Source: Psychroserpens sp. NJDZ02 (GTDB lineage Bacteria; Bacteroidota; Bacteroidia; Flavobacteriales; Flavobacteriaceae). Taken from it: a DNA stretch of 64,000 bases. The notes under the pieces are model-generated. The model was not told the origin of the DNA, searched no databases, and saw only the letters and a program-made list of their open reading frames with translations. Below, piece after piece: positions 26,147 to 33,665 of this stretch. The number at the start of each line of letters is the position of its first letter. Position 1 is the stretch's first letter. The stretch covers positions 1,362,501-1,426,500 of the forward strand of contig NZ_CP039451.1 of NCBI RefSeq assembly GCF_004843725.1, written 5' to 3'. The position numbers were made by a program, and so were the translations under genes.

Positions 26147-26605
26147 ATGAAAACGACAAAAGACAATAACGCATTAGTAAATACATTACAAGACTTACTT
26201 CAAAAAAACTACGATGCAGAAGCTGGTTATAAACAAGTAATGCAAAAAACAGAAAATGCACCTTTAAAAAACTGGATGCAACAAAAGGCATTACAACGTA
26301 ATACGTTTGCAACCGAGTTAGATTTTCAAATAAGAAAGCACAATGCAGAGCCTAAAACATCTGGAACCATTGCAGCTGATTTACACAGAGGATGGATTAA
26401 TGTAAAATCTACTTTATCTTCTGAAACAGATGAAGCGCTATTAGAAGAATGCATTAGAGGAGAAAAAGCAAGTCTTAGTGAATACGAAGAAAAGCTAGAA
26501 CAATTTAATGAAGACTCTGAAATCAAGACTATTATTGAATCTCAGTTAACCACTGTAAGATCGGCATTAAATACCGTAAAAAGACTTGAGGATATTATAG
26601 GATAA
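26147..26605 (+). CDS. DUF2383 / PA2169 family four-helix-bundle protein
   Basis: The 152-residue cytosolic protein fits the PA2169/DUF2383 ferritin-like family: the start NTLQDLLQKNYDAEAGYKQV, TFATELDFQIRKHNAEP, then SGTIAADLHRGWINVKSTL, LLEECIRGEKASLSEYEEKL and the closing TVRSALNTVKRLEDI. The conserved Glu and His side chains are positioned like metal or oxidation sites, but activity is unproven. In Bacteroidota it usually co-occurs with small stress lipoproteins and lmo0937 proteins, as here. Confidence 0.88.
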   Translation: MKTTKDNNALVNTLQDLLQKNYDAEAGYKQVMQKTENAPLKNWMQQKALQRNTFATELDFQIRKHNAEPKTSGTIAADLHRGWINVKSTLSSETDEALLEECIRGEKASLSEYEEKLEQFNEDSEIKTIIESQLTTVRSALNTVKRLEDIIG

Positions 26606-26630
26606 TCTAACCTTTTAAAAACCAAAAATC

Positions 26631-26846
26631 ATGAAAAAGATACTATATACCATATTGACACTAGTGCTTTTATCCACTTCCTTCGTGGCGTGCAGAGAGC
26701 AAACAGAAAAAGAAGAAGTTATTCAGGAAATGAAAGATGATGATGGTACAGATATAAAAATAAAAGATGACAAAATCAAGATGGAAACCGAGGATAAAAA
26801 GGTAAAAATCAATGAGGACGGCATTAAAGTAAAAGACAAATCTTAA
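26631..26846 (+). CDS. Small lipoprotein with lysine/aspartate repeats
   Basis: The 71-residue protein has a lipobox VACREQTEKE (cysteine about residue 21). The remainder is a highly charged tail with repeated K-x-K/D-D units (DIKIKDDKIK, KVKINEDGIKVKD). It has no catalytic features, a likely outer-membrane anchor and an extended conformation. It precedes a second small lipoprotein gene by 12 bases. Confidence 0.7.
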   Translation: MKKILYTILTLVLLSTSFVACREQTEKEEVIQEMKDDDGTDIKIKDDKIKMETEDKKVKINEDGIKVKDKS

Positions 26847-26858
26847 AACACGACCAAC

Positions 26859-27002
26859 ATGAAAAAATTAGCATATACTTTTCTAGTTATGTTTAGTTTA
26901 GCGATTACGCTAACAGGATGTAGAGAAGAAAAATCAACAGGAGAAAAAGTAGGAGACGCAGTAGAAAATGTCGCAGATGATGTAGAAGATGCCGTAGATT
27001 AA
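26859..27002 (+). CDS. Very small lipoprotein (47 residues)
   Basis: The open frame starts MKKLAYTFLVMFSLAITLTG and ends with a lipobox TGCREEK and a mature tail of only about 27 residues, GEKVGDAVENVADDVEDAVD. The tail resembles a short amphipathic helix with a repeated V/A-D-D/N pattern. It directly follows the previous lipoprotein and is followed by a strong terminator, so it is the last gene of the operon. Confidence 0.72.
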   Translation: MKKLAYTFLVMFSLAITLTGCREEKSTGEKVGDAVENVADDVEDAVD

Positions 27003-27018
27003 CATCTTGTAAATCAAC

Positions 27019-27051
27019 ACAAAAGGCCCGCAATAATTGCGAGCCTTTTGT
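27019..27051 (+). terminator. Terminator of the stress/envelope gene run
   Basis: A long stem ACAAAAGGC(C)CGCAAT / ATTGCG(A)GCCTTTTGT with one internal mismatch and a very short loop, ending in a T-rich tail. It closes the run of small genes starting at 24371. Confidence 0.8.
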
Positions 27052-27076
27052 ATGTTTAAAACAATATTATAAACTA

Positions 27077-27175
27077 CTACTTCCTCAGCAGTAATAACTC
27101 TTTACAGAGGACTTCAGTCGTATACCGTTTCATGGTTATTGCTACTTCTTTTCATTTATTTCCAAAATAATTACT
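27077..27175 (-). pseudogene. Decayed 3' end of an ssb gene
   Basis: The minus strand reads KEVAIT followed by MKRYTTEVLCKELLLLRK and a stop at 27077-27079. This matches the C-terminus of the intact ssb at 30995-31327 (MKRYTTEVLCNELLLLGK) except for an in-frame loss of about 13 residues (between KEVAI and MKRY) and a GGA-to-TGA nonsense change just before KEVAI. A weaker match (ADSISKK versus ADIIEKY) may continue at about 27250-27275. No start remains. It is clearly a dead fragment that belongs to the ssb family. Confidence 0.8.
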
Positions 27176-27284
27176 TCTTATGTTGTTATTAAGCACCATA
27201 TTCAGGTTAAAAAAATGACTAGATCTTACAAATGATTAATTAGTTTGTTTTATTTTTTGGAAATACTATCCGCCATAATTAAAG

Positions 27285-27398
27285 CGTGGAACTAATTCAG
27301 GAGGTGGTCATACTTATACTTATAGGTATGATTCAGACAGAGATAATCGTATTACTTACCATGCCAAAACATACCAGGTAATTACTCCAGCTCAGTAA
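27285..27398 (+). pseudogene. Possible C-terminal remnant of an unknown gene
   Basis: The frame reads RGTNSGGGHTYTYRYDSDRD and continues NRITYHAKTYQVITPAQ to a stop at 27396-27398; the frame is closed upstream by a stop and has no start. The Tyr/Asp/Arg pattern is protein-like, perhaps from a surface or toxin-like protein, but I do not recognise a family. Confidence 0.3.
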
Positions 27399-27412
27399 GT
27401 TAAAAAAAAAAA

Positions 27413-27456
27413 AAAAAGAGTTGATTAATAGTTTTAAACAATAATCAACTCTTTTT
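27413..27456 (+). terminator. Strong terminator-like hairpin upstream of the 27485 gene
   Basis: AAAAAGAGTTGATTA at 27413-27427 pairs with TAATCAACTCTTTTT at 27442-27456, a 15-bp perfect stem with a 14-base loop. The A-run before and T-run after would work in both directions. It ends the unit with the remnant at 27285-27398. Confidence 0.75.
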
Positions 27457-27484
27457 AAGAGTTAAAAAGGCAAACATAAAATAA

Positions 27485-29269
27485 ATGAAAATTAAACTAA
27501 CTCTAATAATTAGTTTCACTTTTTTAATAACTAATATTACTTTTTCCCAAAAAGGAATAATGAGTTTTAATCAAAAAGATATAGAAGCTTACAAAGTAGA
27601 TTCTGGTGTTTACAATTTTTGGTTTTACAAAAATAATTGGAACAAACAACGCACGTTATCTAAAGGAGACACCTTACCTTATTTTGTAAATGAGAGCGAG
27701 TATAAAGGGATTTTAAATTATGGAATAAAGTACTCAATGTTAGATAAAACTAACATACATTTTAATGAATACTTCAAGATGTACTACATGAAAGTGGTCT
27801 TGGAAAAATTTAGTTTTAATCCCAAAGATAGCTTAGTTAGCATTCAAGGTGTTGTAAAAAAAGGATGGTCTGCAAAAGACGATATATACAAACAATCTGG
27901 AACTAAGGTGGAAAAAAATAATGTTAATATATATATTGGGGGGAAAAAAGACACCATAAGTAAATTATACTATGTTCCAGACTTAATGATTAATTATCCC
28001 GATAAATACAAAATAACACATAAAGACAAGAATATTAACAAAAAGACAATTCTAGATACCTTCTCCTCCTTTTACATAAATAATTATCATCATTTTGAGA
28101 CACAAAAAGGAACTAATAGAATATTTAGTATTAAAGCCAAGATTAATCCTCATTCTATATTAACTTTTGGATTAACAAACTGTTATACTGAAATTTTTGA
28201 AATAGGACAATTAGTTTTTAATACTAAAGATAAAAGACGTAAAAAAGTAAAGGCAAATAAGAAAAAAGAAAAAAAACATGATAATAAAAAATTTAAAGTC
28301 ATAATACGTAACAATATACAAGAATTGTATAAAGACACTATTCCTAAACCAAAACAACCTTGGTATTATGAAATAGTTAAAACTGCAGAAGGTTATATAG
28401 CAAATAACCAATACGCCAAAGCTAGAGATGAATACAACAAATTATTAGAAAAAGAGCACTATATATTCGCAAGAGATTTACACAATGCAGTTCGCGTAGC
28501 AATTACAACTAGAGATGATAAAACAGCAATATTACTGTGTGAAAAATTGGCATTAAAAGGAGTCTCTCTTAACTATTATAATGCTAATATATTTAAAAGA
28601 CTAAAAGGTAAAAAATTATGGAATTCCTTTTTATTAAAATATTCTAAACTTAATGACCAGTATCAAAAAGGATTAAATCTAGTTTTAAAAACTAGATTGT
28701 TTGAGTTAATCGCCATGGATCAAAAGGATTATGTAGCACATTCCAAAGGCAAATTCGAGCGGTCCAAGCTAAATGAAACAACCCAAATAGTTGATGGAGA
28801 ATTAATAAAATTGATTACAAAAGAAGGTTTCCCTACAGAAGAAAAAATAGGTATTGAAATAACAAATGATACAATTATAGATATAAATCCAGATTATTAT
28901 GTTTTAATAAATCACAGCCACCAAGTTAATAGCAATAGACTCACAGAAATAAAAGATATCTTAAAAGAAAATGCCAAAAAATTTGAGTACGACAATGTTC
29001 GCAATAACTTAACTGGGTTTATAAATGCAAGCACTTGTTTTATGTTATATAAAGGGAATTTGTATAGCGAAAAGAACTGTTTAGTAGATAAATTAAAACT
29101 ACAAAAAATAAAATATCTTTTTAAAAACACTTACGGGTTTATTATAGATCAAACCGATCTATCCGAACTTGGATTTAGCAAGAAAAACGAGAAAGAGGAT
29201 GAGGAATTTATGAAGACTAATTTTAATTTTATAGAAAAAGTGGAAGACAACTGGCTACAAGAAGACTAA
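27485..29269 (+). CDS. Hypothetical large exported protein with helical repeat region
   Basis: The 594-residue protein has a signal peptide (MKIKLTLIISFTFLITNITF, cleaved near SQ). An N-terminal mostly beta domain (about 23-240) follows, then a strongly basic linker (about 250-280, KDKRRKKVKANKKKEKKHDN). A helical part (about 305-400) starts YYEIVKTAEGYIANNQYAKA and resembles a TPR-like repeat. A final alpha/beta part (about 400-594) has DYVAHSKGKFERSKL and INHSHQVNSNRL, whose pattern recalls DUF6624-type proteins found in Bacteroidota. I could not assign a function. The gene is alone, next to an IS and a beheaded HlyD gene, and its AT-richness suggests an accessory origin. Confidence 0.65.
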   Translation: MKIKLTLIISFTFLITNITFSQKGIMSFNQKDIEAYKVDSGVYNFWFYKNNWNKQRTLSKGDTLPYFVNESEYKGILNYGIKYSMLDKTNIHFNEYFKMYYMKVVLEKFSFNPKDSLVSIQGVVKKGWSAKDDIYKQSGTKVEKNNVNIYIGGKKDTISKLYYVPDLMINYPDKYKITHKDKNINKKTILDTFSSFYINNYHHFETQKGTNRIFSIKAKINPHSILTFGLTNCYTEIFEIGQLVFNTKDKRRKKVKANKKKEKKHDNKKFKVIIRNNIQELYKDTIPKPKQPWYYEIVKTAEGYIANNQYAKARDEYNKLLEKEHYIFARDLHNAVRVAITTRDDKTAILLCEKLALKGVSLNYYNANIFKRLKGKKLWNSFLLKYSKLNDQYQKGLNLVLKTRLFELIAMDQKDYVAHSKGKFERSKLNETTQIVDGELIKLITKEGFPTEEKIGIEITNDTIIDINPDYYVLINHSHQVNSNRLTEIKDILKENAKKFEYDNVRNNLTGFINASTCFMLYKGNLYSEKNCLVDKLKLQKIKYLFKNTYGFIIDQTDLSELGFSKKNEKEDEEFMKTNFNFIEKVEDNWLQED

Positions 29270-29284
29270 AATAATATGATTTTA

Positions 29285-30240
29285 TAGAGGTCAGTAGTTA
29301 ATTGCTTATTAATTGAGATTGATACATTTTATTTCCTTTTACCATTTTAGTGATTAGATTATTGAATATTGTAGTCTTACTTTGTGATCGGTTTATTCTA
29401 AAACAGAATTCGTTAAAGTATCTATTTAAGTTGTCATCGCTTACCCAAGAATACGTTGTTCTTATCCAAGACTTAACTTGATGTGTCATGGTATGAGTGC
29501 CTTAAAGTTTAATCCTTTGTTACTCTCTATTTGTGTGATATCGTGAGCTTTTGCTATAGGCCTATAACCTCTCGACTTATCTGTCGTTACGTTAGCCTCT
29601 CGACTTATATGATTAATAAAAATATATTGCAGTGATTGGTCGGAGAAGTCTTCTATTTTTATAGCATACATTCTCTTAACCTTTCCTTCTTTGGTGAACT
29701 GGATAGCGGTGATTGCTTTCTTTTTCTTACCATCGTAGCTTCTACCAGTTTTACCTTTATCGCGACCACCTAAAACGAACTCATCAACGAAAACCTCTCC
29801 ATCCATAGGGTTAACCACTTGAAGACATTGCCTCTCTTACCTTGAGTATAAATAGTCTAGCTGTCTTTTCGGTTACACCGTAACGAACTCTCATGTAACT
29901 AGCTGATAAACTTTTAGTCGATGCAGCCATCTCAAAGCAGATAAAAAATGCTTTTCTAACACCAAACTTAACTTTATGCAAAAGCGTATCCGCAGTAGCT
30001 GACTCGGTATGCCTACAAATATTACATTGTCTAGAAAAATCACCTCCTGATTGACAGGCAGTATGGTTACATCTTGAACATTTAAATATTATTTTAGACT
30101 TGATTGAAGCTAGGTATTCTTTACAATCATCGTCTGTTTTAAAGTGATCAGAGAACTCTAGAAGATTTTGACCTTTAAAGATGTCCATAATATCATATAT
30201 TTATTGATAGTTAAGATACGAATTTAGCTACTGACCTCTA
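29285..30240. mobile_element. Frameshifted IS1595-family insertion sequence
   Basis: A 956-bp element has inverted ends TAGAGGTCAGTAGTTAA (29285-29301) and, as the reverse complement at 30224-30240, TAGAGGTCAGTAGCTAA (one mismatch). Inside is a minus-strand transposase in three frames (see next entry). IS1595 elements usually make an 8-bp target duplication, but none is visible: the left flank ends in ATGATTTTA and the right flank begins AAACCCTAT. That suggests a later rearrangement or deletion on one side. The right flank continues directly into an HlyD gene fragment. Confidence 0.8.
29298..30188 (-). pseudogene. IS1595-type transposase broken by two frameshifts
   Basis: Three minus-strand frames make up one transposase. 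First, 29811-30188 (125 residues) has the N-terminal zinc ribbon: FKCSRCNHTACQSGG and CNICRHTESATADT, with four cysteines. Second, 29486-29818 (110 residues) has VFVDEFVLGGRDKGKTGRSY, and later the DKSRGYRP segment of the DDE domain. Third, 29298-29489 has HQVKSWIRTTYSWVS and FCFRINRSQSKTTIF. Both frame breaks (near 29818-29830 and near 29495-29505) can each be repaired by one base. IS1595 members normally use one frame, so this copy is probably inactive. The signature order is that of IS1595/IS1016-type transposases. Confidence 0.85.
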
Positions 30241-30923
30241 AAACCCTATTCAAAAAAGGTGTCATTTCTGCTCAAGATTATGAAAATAAACAGATAGAAT
30301 TTGCCCAAGCAGAACGCAATTACAAGAATTTCGAATCATCTATTTCACAAATAAGAGAGGGTATTAGTAATGCAAAAAAAACATCTAAAGGCACAGAAAT
30401 AAATAGAGTAAAAGAAGAAATGAGTTTGCTTAAAAACGTCATTCAGACTTTTAATCAATTAAAAAAAGCCATTAAAGATTGGGAGTCTCAATATCTTTTA
30501 CAATCTAATATGGACGGTAAAGTCGCATTTCTAAATTATTGGGATATCAACCAAACGGTAAATCAGGGCGATTTAATCTTTACAATTATTCCAAGTGAAA
30601 ACTCTTCATTTATTGCTAAACTAAAAACACCTGCTCAAAATTCTGGAAAAATAAAAAAAGGGCAACGGGTAAATATAAAAATAGAAAACTATCCTGATAC
30701 TGAATTTGGAGTCCTAAAAGGAACAATAAACAATATCTCTTTAATCCCAGATGCCGAAGGCTTATATCTTGTTAAAGTCAACCTACCAAAAACCCTAATC
30801 ACATCTTACAATAAGACATTGGATTTTAGACAAGAAATGAGGGGTTCGGCTGAAATCATAACAGAAGATTTAAGACTGATAGAACGTTTCTTTTATCAAT
30901 TTAGAGGAGTTTTAAAACAATAA
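30241..30923 (+). pseudogene. Beheaded HlyD-family secretion adaptor (C-terminal part)
   Basis: A continuous frame starts at once after the right IS end, with LFKKGVISAQDYENKQIEFA, then a coiled-coil-like part (to about 30460), then the lipoyl/beta-barrel part of HlyD family proteins: SNMDGKVAFLNYWDINQTVN, GDLIFTIIPSENSSFIAKLK, KKGQRVNIKIENYPDTEFG. It ends VNLPKTLITSYNKTLDFRQE plus the usual RLIERFFYQFRGVL tail. No signal anchor or first helix hairpin is present, so about 150-200 residues of the N-terminus have been lost at the IS junction. Such adaptors pair with peptidase-type ABC exporters of bacteriocins or peptides. An internal ATG at 30420 is unlikely to be a start. Confidence 0.8.
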
Positions 30924-30949
30924 AAACACTCAAATTAATGAGTGCTTTT
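30922..30949. terminator. Terminator-like hairpin after the HlyD remnant
   Basis: CACTCA and TGAGTG (30927-30932 and 30939-30944) form the stem with a 6-base loop; the flanking AAAA and TTTT can extend it. It may work in both directions, also ending the convergent ssb transcript. Confidence 0.6.
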
Positions 30950-30994
30950 AAAGTCATTCCAAAATAATTTATAATTGTAATAGGCCTATAAATA

Positions 30995-31327
30995 TTATTT
31001 CCCGAGCAGCAACAATTCATTACAAAGCACCTCAGTCGTATACCGTTTCATACCATCTTTATCTTCCCAACTTCTGGTGGTTAGCTTTCCGTCTATAGCC
31101 ACTTCTTTTCCTTTAATAACATATTTTTCTATAATGTCCGCCGTTTTGCCCCATGCCACTATTTGATGCCATTGTGTATCTGTAATTTTCTCTCCTTTTG
31201 CGTTTTTATAACTTTCGTTTGTGGCTAATGTAAATCTTGCTAACTTTTTACCAGATTCTAAATTAATAATTTCAGGATCTTGTCCAAGGTTTCCAATTAA
31301 CTGTACTTTGTTTCTTAACGTATTCAT
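30995..31327 (-). CDS. ssb: Single-stranded DNA-binding protein, short form
   Basis: The 110-residue protein is an OB-fold SSB: MNTLRNKVQLIGNLGQDPEI, KLARFTLATNESYKNAKGEK, TQWHQIVAWGKTADIIEKYV, KEVAIDGKLTTRSWEDKDG, and the end KRYTTEVLCNELLLLGK. It lacks the acidic, glycine-rich C-terminal tail (DDDIPF-type) used for partner binding, as is common in the short extra SSBs of flavobacteria. Such proteins are often linked to transformation or mobile DNA. A diverged decayed copy of its 3' end lies at 27077-27175. Paired repeats upstream (31425-31458) may control it. Confidence 0.9.
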   Translation of the reverse strand: MNTLRNKVQLIGNLGQDPEIINLESGKKLARFTLATNESYKNAKGEKITDTQWHQIVAWGKTADIIEKYVIKGKEVAIDGKLTTRSWEDKDGMKRYTTEVLCNELLLLGK

Positions 31328-31424
31328 AAGATAAGGTTTTAATAGTATTGAATTTCATTAGTTCCATTCAACACTGCAAAGATGATTCAGTAACCAAATA
31401 GTAATCGGTAGTTACGCATTTAAT

Positions 31425-31458
31425 GTCGGTTGTAAACGTTTGTTGTCGTTTGTAAACG
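31425..31458. promoter_or_regulatory. Paired direct repeat GTCGnTTGTAAACG upstream of ssb
   Basis: GTCGGTTGTAAACG at 31425-31438 and GTCGTTTGTAAACG at 31445-31458 match in 13 of 14 bases and are 20 bases apart (two helix turns). They lie about 100 bases upstream of ssb (minus) and about 140 upstream of the acetyltransferase gene (plus). This is likely an operator. The regulator is unknown. Confidence 0.5.
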
Positions 31459-31594
31459 GAAATTATGTATCTTTCCTTTTCAATTTAACTATTTACGACA
31501 CAATTATTTACACCATTATTTTCTATCACTCAGAAACTAGAATATATTTTGAAATAATAATTGAGAACATAAAATTCAACTATAAAAAATAAGT

Positions 31595-32131
31595 ATGCGT
31601 ATTTATATAGAAACAGAACGCTTAATACTTCGCGAGTTTGAAGACCAAGATATTGATGGGTTGTTTGCATTAGATTCCGATCCACTAGTCCACAAATATT
31701 TAGGAAACAAACCCGTAACCAATAAAGCCCAATGTTTAGAATACATTGCCACATGCAAGCAAAAATATAAAGCACATGGCATTTGTAGATTAGCACTTAT
31801 AGAAAAAGAGTCTGGCGATTTTATTGGCTGGTCTGGCTTAAGACTTATTGACGATTACACGTTTAACAATCGGACTAATTTTTACGATGTTGGCTACCGA
31901 CTTATACCCAAATATTGGAATAAAGGCTATGCCACAGAATCTGGAAAAGCAGCTGTTAATTACGGCTTTGAAACCCTGAAGTTAGATACTATTTTCGGTT
32001 TAACCGAAATAAATAATCAAGCGTCACATAATGCCCTATTAAAAATTGGTTTAGATTACATTGAAGATTTTTACTATCCCGAAGACGCTGTACAATTACG
32101 TTGGTATGCCATTACAAACCCTAATTTATAA
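31595..32131 (+). CDS. GNAT-family N-acetyltransferase (RimJ/RimL-like)
   Basis: The 178-residue cytosolic protein shows the RimJ/RimL-type GNAT layout: ETERLILREFEDQDIDGLFA at the start, FIGWSGLRLIDDYTFNNRTN, the acetyl-CoA-binding DVGYRLIPKYWNKGYATESG with the glycine-rich loop, and IFGLTEINNQASHNALLKIG near the end. Members acetylate ribosomal protein N-termini or small molecules; the substrate is not clear. It begins a likely operon with the zinc-ribbon (6-base gap) and DUF2891 (4-base gap) genes. Confidence 0.88.
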   Translation: MRIYIETERLILREFEDQDIDGLFALDSDPLVHKYLGNKPVTNKAQCLEYIATCKQKYKAHGICRLALIEKESGDFIGWSGLRLIDDYTFNNRTNFYDVGYRLIPKYWNKGYATESGKAAVNYGFETLKLDTIFGLTEINNQASHNALLKIGLDYIEDFYYPEDAVQLRWYAITNPNL

Positions 32132-32137
32132 ACAATC

Positions 32138-32485
32138 ATGAATAAAGCATGTCCAGAATGTGGCGATAAAATAGTCGGTCGTATAGATAAAAAATTCTGT
32201 AGTGACGGTTGCAGAAATGCCCATAACAACAAGGTTAATAAAGATGGTAAAAACTTAATCCGCAACATTAATAACCGTTTACGTAAAAATTGGCGCATTT
32301 TAGAAAGCTTAAATCCTGATCAAAAAACAAAAACCACCAAAACTAAATTAGACGCCAAAGGTTTCGATTTTAATTATTTTACAAGTATTTACACTACAAA
32401 AGCTGGTACTATTTATTATTTTGTTTATGATCAAGGTTACTTGCCTTTAGACAACGATTTTTATGCACTTGTAAAACGCCAATAA
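32138..32485 (+). CDS. Zinc-ribbon (DUF2116-like) protein
   Basis: The 115-residue protein starts with a four-cysteine zinc ribbon, NKACPECGDKIVGRIDKKFC followed by SDGCRNAHNN (Cys at about 4, 7, 20 and 24). A basic helical and beta part follows with NNRLRKNWRILESLNPDQK, and an aromatic C-terminus FDFNYFTSIYTTKAGTIYYF. It resembles Bacteroidota proteins annotated DUF2116-type zinc ribbon. Nucleic-acid or protein binding is a guess. It sits between the acetyltransferase and DUF2891 genes on one transcript. Confidence 0.8.
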   Translation: MNKACPECGDKIVGRIDKKFCSDGCRNAHNNKVNKDGKNLIRNINNRLRKNWRILESLNPDQKTKTTKTKLDAKGFDFNYFTSIYTTKAGTIYYFVYDQGYLPLDNDFYALVKRQ

Positions 32486-32489
32486 TACT

Positions 32490-33611
32490 ATGAAAAAATT
32501 ACTTCTTTTACTGCTAGTTTTCAACTGGAGCTGCAATTCTAAAACTAACGTAGCGACCTCTACCGATCAAGAAAATAAAAATGATGTTGTCGCTAACGTA
32601 ACTCCCATTCCGCTTGACGGAAAAAAAGCAACGTATTTATATCATTTTGCATACGATTGTGTAGATCAAGAATATCCTAACAAACTAAATCAGGTTTTGG
32701 GAGATGGCACATATTTAAAAACGCCACAGCAATTACACCCTGCTTTTTATGGTTGTTTTGATTGGCACAGTTCTGTACATGGACATTGGACTTTAGTTAC
32801 TATTTTAAAAGATTTTCCAGATTTTGAATCTAGAGATGCTGTTTTAGCTAAGCTGAAAGCAACCTTAACTGAAACCAATATTTTAAAGGAAATTGACTAT
32901 TTTGATGACCAATACAACAAAACATTTGAACGTACTTACGGTTGGGCTTGGCTACTTAAATTAGCCGAAAGCTTAAAAGAATGGGACACGCCAGAAGGCC
33001 AACAACTATCAAAAAACTTAACGCCTTTAACAGCACTTATTGAAGAAAAGTGCATCGCCTTTTTTAATAAATTAAATTATCCAATCCGCGTTGGAGAACA
33101 TCCAAATACCGCTTTTGGGATGAGTTTTGCATTAGATTACGCAAAAAAATACAGTCCCGAATTAGAGCAGGTAATTATTGACAAAGCCAAAGTGTTTTAC
33201 TTAAAAGATGAAGGTTGCCCGATAACTTGGGAGCCTGGAGGTTTTGATTTTTTATCACCTTGCTTACAAGAAGCTTCACTTATGGCTAAAGTGCTTCCAA
33301 AAACAGAATATATCAAGTGGCTAGATGCGTTTTTACCTGGGTTTAGACACAATCCTTCTCAATTTATAAACACTGTAGAAGTGGTTGATAAAACAGATGG
33401 TAAAATGGCACATTTGGACGGTTTAAATTTTAGTCGCGCTTGGTGCTTGTATGAAATGGGTTTGATATTAGACAATCAAAACATGAAGGCCTTAGCTAAT
33501 ACACATTTTAATGCTAGTTATGATAAAATGGACACGGGAGAATATGCTGGTGCCCATTGGTTGGCTTCGTTTGCATTGTACGCTTTAAAATCAGGAGCAC
33601 AAAAATTGTAA
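32490..33611 (+). CDS. DUF2891 family lipoprotein
   Basis: The 373-residue protein has a lipobox NWSCNSKTN (cysteine about residue 15), so the mature domain is anchored outside the cytosol. The main body fits DUF2891 with HPAFYGCFDWHSSVHGHWTL (about residues 87-106), FERTYGWAWLLKLAESLKEW, CPITWEPGGFDFLSPCLQEA and MAHLDGLNFSRAWCLYEM. Its many W, H and E/D side chains and helical hairpins resemble an (alpha/alpha)6 toroid, as in glycan-active enzymes, so a carbohydrate substrate is possible but unproven. It lies 4 bases after the zinc-ribbon gene. Confidence 0.84.
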   Translation: MKKLLLLLLVFNWSCNSKTNVATSTDQENKNDVVANVTPIPLDGKKATYLYHFAYDCVDQEYPNKLNQVLGDGTYLKTPQQLHPAFYGCFDWHSSVHGHWTLVTILKDFPDFESRDAVLAKLKATLTETNILKEIDYFDDQYNKTFERTYGWAWLLKLAESLKEWDTPEGQQLSKNLTPLTALIEEKCIAFFNKLNYPIRVGEHPNTAFGMSFALDYAKKYSPELEQVIIDKAKVFYLKDEGCPITWEPGGFDFLSPCLQEASLMAKVLPKTEYIKWLDAFLPGFRHNPSQFINTVEVVDKTDGKMAHLDGLNFSRAWCLYEMGLILDNQNMKALANTHFNASYDKMDTGEYAGAHWLASFALYALKSGAQKL

Positions 33612-33665
33612 CTAATCCGTCCTTTTATAGACTAATAATTAACCAACCTAAATGCTTATTTTTCA

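Noticed and set aside
29285-29301. Eight-base target duplication for the IS1595 element
   Set aside because: The flanking bases on the two sides do not match at any register I tried by eye.
30420-30923. Internal ATG of the HlyD fragment as a real short gene
   Set aside because: The frame is open without interruption back to the IS end and matches HlyD residues upstream of this ATG, so it is an internal methionine of a beheaded gene.
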